NCBI GenBank assembly: GCA_018895315.1
Contig: JAHIOK010000406.1
Coordinates: forward strand, 1 to 7,013
Direction: 5' to 3'
Origin: Actinomycetota bacterium
GTDB taxonomy: Bacteria; Actinomycetota; Actinomycetes; Actinomycetales; Microbacteriaceae
DNA length: 7,013 bases
The notes beneath the pieces were generated by a model. It did not search any database, had not been told where the DNA came from, and saw nothing but the letters and a program-made list of their open reading frames with translations. Of this stretch, positions 5,407 to 7,013 are shown one piece after another (positions within the stretch are counted from its first letter, which is position 1; each line of letters opens with the position of its first letter). The position numbers and the translations under genes were made by a program.

Positions 5407-5462
5407 CGTCGTGGGCTTTCCACAAGCGAGCGGCGCAGAGCCGCCGCATCGGCTCGCGCGCC

Positions 5463-5477
5463 TAGCATGGTTCGGTG
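5463..5477 (+). promoter_or_regulatory. -10 box and leaderless start of the helicase gene
   Basis: TAGCAT (5463-5468) is followed by 6 bases (ggttcg) and GTG (5475-5477), with no ribosome binding site. The spacing is identical to that before 2240 (+) and 5355 (-). Confidence 0.6.
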
Positions 5478-6833
5478 ACCACGCCCGCCCTCTCCGCCGA
5501 GCAGGACGCGCTGTTCCGCCTCATCGAAGACACCCGCGACCACGTGTTCGTGACCGGTCGGGCGGGCACAGGTAAGTCCACGCTGCTGCAGCACCTGGCG
5601 TGGAACACGAGCAAGCAGATCGCGGTATGCGCGCCGACGGGCGTTGCGGCGCTGAACGTCGAGGGGCAGACGATCCATTCGCTGTTCCGGTTGCCGATCG
5701 GGCTGATCGCGAACGGTGAGATCGACCAGTCGGATGCGACGCGCCGCATCCTGAATGCGCTCGACACCTTGGTCATCGACGAGATCTCCATGGTCAACGC
5801 CGATCTCATGGACGGGATCGATCGCTCGCTTCGCCAGGCTCGGGGGCGCCGCGGCGAGCCGTTCGGGGGCGCGCAGATCGTGATGTTCGGCGACCCCTAC
5901 CAACTCGCCCCGGTACCGCCTCGGGGCGATGAGCTGCGGTACATCCGCGACCACTACCGCTCGTTCTGGTTCTTCGACGCCAAGGTCTGGGCGGGGGCCC
6001 CCGCTGAGGACGGGCTGATCGACGTGGGCCGGCACGGCGCCGATCTGCACATCCGCGAGCTGCGCGACATCCATCGGCAGTCTGATCCCGGGTTCAAGGC
6101 GATGCTGAACGCCGTGCGCTACGGGCACGTGACCGCCGACATCGCCCAGGTGCTCAACGACACCGGCGCACGGCGCCCACCCGACGCCGGAGAGGGTGAG
6201 GCGCCCGTGATCACCCTCGCCACCCGCAACGACATCGTGACCACGATCAATCGTCGGCACCTCGAAGCACTCGGTGGACGCGAGCAGACCGCGACGGCCG
6301 AAGTGAGCGGAGACTTCGGGCGTGGCGACGTCTATCCTGCCGACGTCGAGCTGAAGCTCAAGGTCGGGGCGCAAGTGATGTTCCTGCGCAACGATGCCGC
6401 GAACTTCGGTGAGCCGCCGCGGTGGGTCAACGGCACGATCGGCACCGTCACCCGTATCGCCGGCGGCTCGGTGCGTGTCGACATCGACGGTCACGAGCAC
6501 GACGTCGAGCCCGCGGTCTGGGAACGGTATCGCTACGCCTATGACGCCGGATCGAAGTCGTTGTCGCGTGACATCGTGGCCGAGTTCACGCAGTTCCCGC
6601 TGCGGCTGGCGTGGGCGGTCACGATCCACAAATCGCAGGGCAAGACCTATGAGAAGGCGATCATCGACCTCGGATCCGGCGCATTCGCACCGGGCCAGAC
6701 CTACGTCGCTCTGTCGCGCCTCACCTCTCTCGATGGCCTCTATCTGTCGCGGCCTCTGCGGCCGAGCGACATCCGCGTCGACCCCGATGTGCAGCGATTC
6801 ATGGCTGGGGTGCGCGCCGCCGCAGCATCCTGA
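5475..6833 (+). CDS. PIF1/RecD-like superfamily 1B DNA helicase
   Basis: A 452-residue ATP-dependent 5'-3' DNA helicase with the full motif set: Walker A GRAGTGKS (28-35), motif Ia APTGVAALNVEGQTIHSLF (53-71), Walker B IDEISM (101-106), motif III FGDPYQLAPVPP (138-149), ELRDIHRQ (195-202), the domain 2 beta-barrel region with WVNGTIGTV (317-325), motif V TIHKSQGKTYE (383-393) and motif VI YVALSRLTSLDGL (410-422). The order and the IHSLF and HKSQG wording are closer to PIF1 than to exonuclease RecD. The whole protein is the helicase core with no HRDC or nuclease domain, and the length is normal for stand-alone actinobacterial versions. The likely job is resolving structured DNA or replication and repair intermediates; the exact role is unknown. 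The GTG start has a -10 TAGCAT 6 bases before it. It forms its own unit, divergent from the membrane protein gene. Confidence 0.93.
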   Translation: MTTPALSAEQDALFRLIEDTRDHVFVTGRAGTGKSTLLQHLAWNTSKQIAVCAPTGVAALNVEGQTIHSLFRLPIGLIANGEIDQSDATRRILNALDTLVIDEISMVNADLMDGIDRSLRQARGRRGEPFGGAQIVMFGDPYQLAPVPPRGDELRYIRDHYRSFWFFDAKVWAGAPAEDGLIDVGRHGADLHIRELRDIHRQSDPGFKAMLNAVRYGHVTADIAQVLNDTGARRPPDAGEGEAPVITLATRNDIVTTINRRHLEALGGREQTATAEVSGDFGRGDVYPADVELKLKVGAQVMFLRNDAANFGEPPRWVNGTIGTVTRIAGGSVRVDIDGHEHDVEPAVWERYRYAYDAGSKSLSRDIVAEFTQFPLRLAWAVTIHKSQGKTYEKAIIDLGSGAFAPGQTYVALSRLTSLDGLYLSRPLRPSDIRVDPDVQRFMAGVRAAAAS

Positions 6834-6840
6834 GTCCGAG

Positions 6841-6878
6841 CGTGGCGTGGGTGCCGCGGCGATGCGGCGTGAGCCACG
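6841..6878 (+). terminator. Imperfect hairpin after the helicase gene
   Basis: The outer arms cgtggc (6841-6846) and gccacg (6873-6878) enclose an inner stem gccgc (6853-6857) with gcggc (6864-6868), beginning 7 bases after the helicase stop. The large internal loop makes it a weak terminator candidate. Confidence 0.3.
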
Positions 6879-6911
6879 AGTCGAATATGATCCTGGACCC
6901 AAGCCCGGGTG

Positions 6912-6929
6912 CCGCCGATCTTCCGGCGG
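6912..6929 (+). terminator. Second candidate terminator after the helicase gene
   Basis: ccgccg (6912-6917) pairs with cggcgg (6924-6929) around the loop ATCTTC and is followed by acgtttc. It is a compact GC stem with a short T run nearby, plausible as the helicase terminator or as part of the repeat region that follows. Confidence 0.35.
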
Positions 6930-6935
6930 ACGTTT

Positions 6936-6988
6936 CGCGATCCCACACTCTGTGCGCGAGACCACACTCTGTGCGCGAGACCACACTC
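6936..6988. repeat. 19-bp direct repeats, two full units and a partial third
   Basis: The unit cgcgagaccacactctgtg occurs perfectly at 6955-6973, with two mismatches at 6936-6954, and for its first 15 bases at 6974-6988. Each full unit holds a small dyad, CACA-ctc-TGTG, flanked by CGCG. The unit is not a multiple of 3, so it is unlikely to be coding. The spacing is just under two helical turns, compatible with tandem protein sites. The repeats probably continue past the edge in inverted form. Confidence 0.75.
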
Positions 6989-7013
6989 GATGAACACCAC
7001 GGGGTGTGGTCTC
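6977..7013. repeat. Inverted repeat joining the last direct repeat to the window edge
   Basis: gagaccacac (6977-6986) and gtgtggtctc (7004-7013) are perfect 10-bp arms around a 17-base centre. The right arm stops only because the window ends, so the arm and the opposite-facing repeat copies may be longer. A large cruciform or bidirectional terminator for convergent genes is possible. Confidence 0.65.

Noticed and set aside
5235..6986. 583-codon open frame on the minus strand
   Set aside because: It lies opposite the helicase, whose motifs are complete; the translation is Arg/Asp/His-rich with no recognisable domain, as expected for a high-GC antisense shadow.
6936..6988. CRISPR array from the direct repeats
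   Set aside because: The 19-bp units abut with no spacers between them and no cas genes are present.

Overview
This is a GC-rich chromosomal segment from an actinobacterium. Its gene content and style fit Microbacteriaceae, and Microbacterium is my best guess by recognition only: zinc-free forms of L28, L33 and S14 in one operon, a short HU without a lysine-rich tail, a CopD-CtaG fusion, and many GTG starts. I see nothing that marks it as a mobile island. There is no tRNA, rRNA, insertion sequence or CRISPR array.

Layout. (1) 1-477, + strand: the 3' part of an AAG/MPG-family DNA-3-methyladenine glycosylase, cut by the window edge. (2) 478-796: a gene-free stretch of 319 bases. It holds a 9-bp tandem repeat over the glycosylase stop, an 81-base imperfect inverted repeat, a probable promoter, and a strongly structured 5' leader for the next operon. 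(3) 797-1512, + strand: the tight operon rpmB-rpmG-rpsN (bL28, bL33, uS14), all without zinc-ribbon cysteines, closed by a 13-bp-stem terminator. (4) 1571-2154, + strand: hup (HU) with its own promoter, a leader of three tandem hairpins, and a 17-bp-stem terminator. (5) 2240-4219, + strand: a CopD-CtaG fusion for copper handling and cytochrome oxidase assembly. (6) 4228-5355, - strand, convergent with it: a single-pass membrane protein with a large extracytoplasmic part, loosely TcaA-like. (7) 5475-6833, + strand, divergent from it: a PIF1/RecD-like superfamily 1B helicase. (8) 6834-7013: gene-free end holding hairpins and 19-bp direct repeats that meet an inverted copy at the window edge.

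How the genes relate. The three ribosomal genes form one translationally tight unit, and hup is another basic growth gene. CopD-CtaG, the membrane protein and the helicase look like independent single-gene units. Each of these three carries the same start signal, TAGnnTGGnnnnGTG, which reads as a -10 box placed for leaderless transcription.

No wholly new multi-gene system is evident. The strongest candidate for something undescribed is the RNA leader of the rpmB operon at about 661-796. It has a 13-bp closing helix that begins at the predicted transcription start, an 11-bp bulged arm capped by a GAAA tetraloop, and a hairpin just before the ribosome binding site. The second candidate is the repeat array at the right edge.
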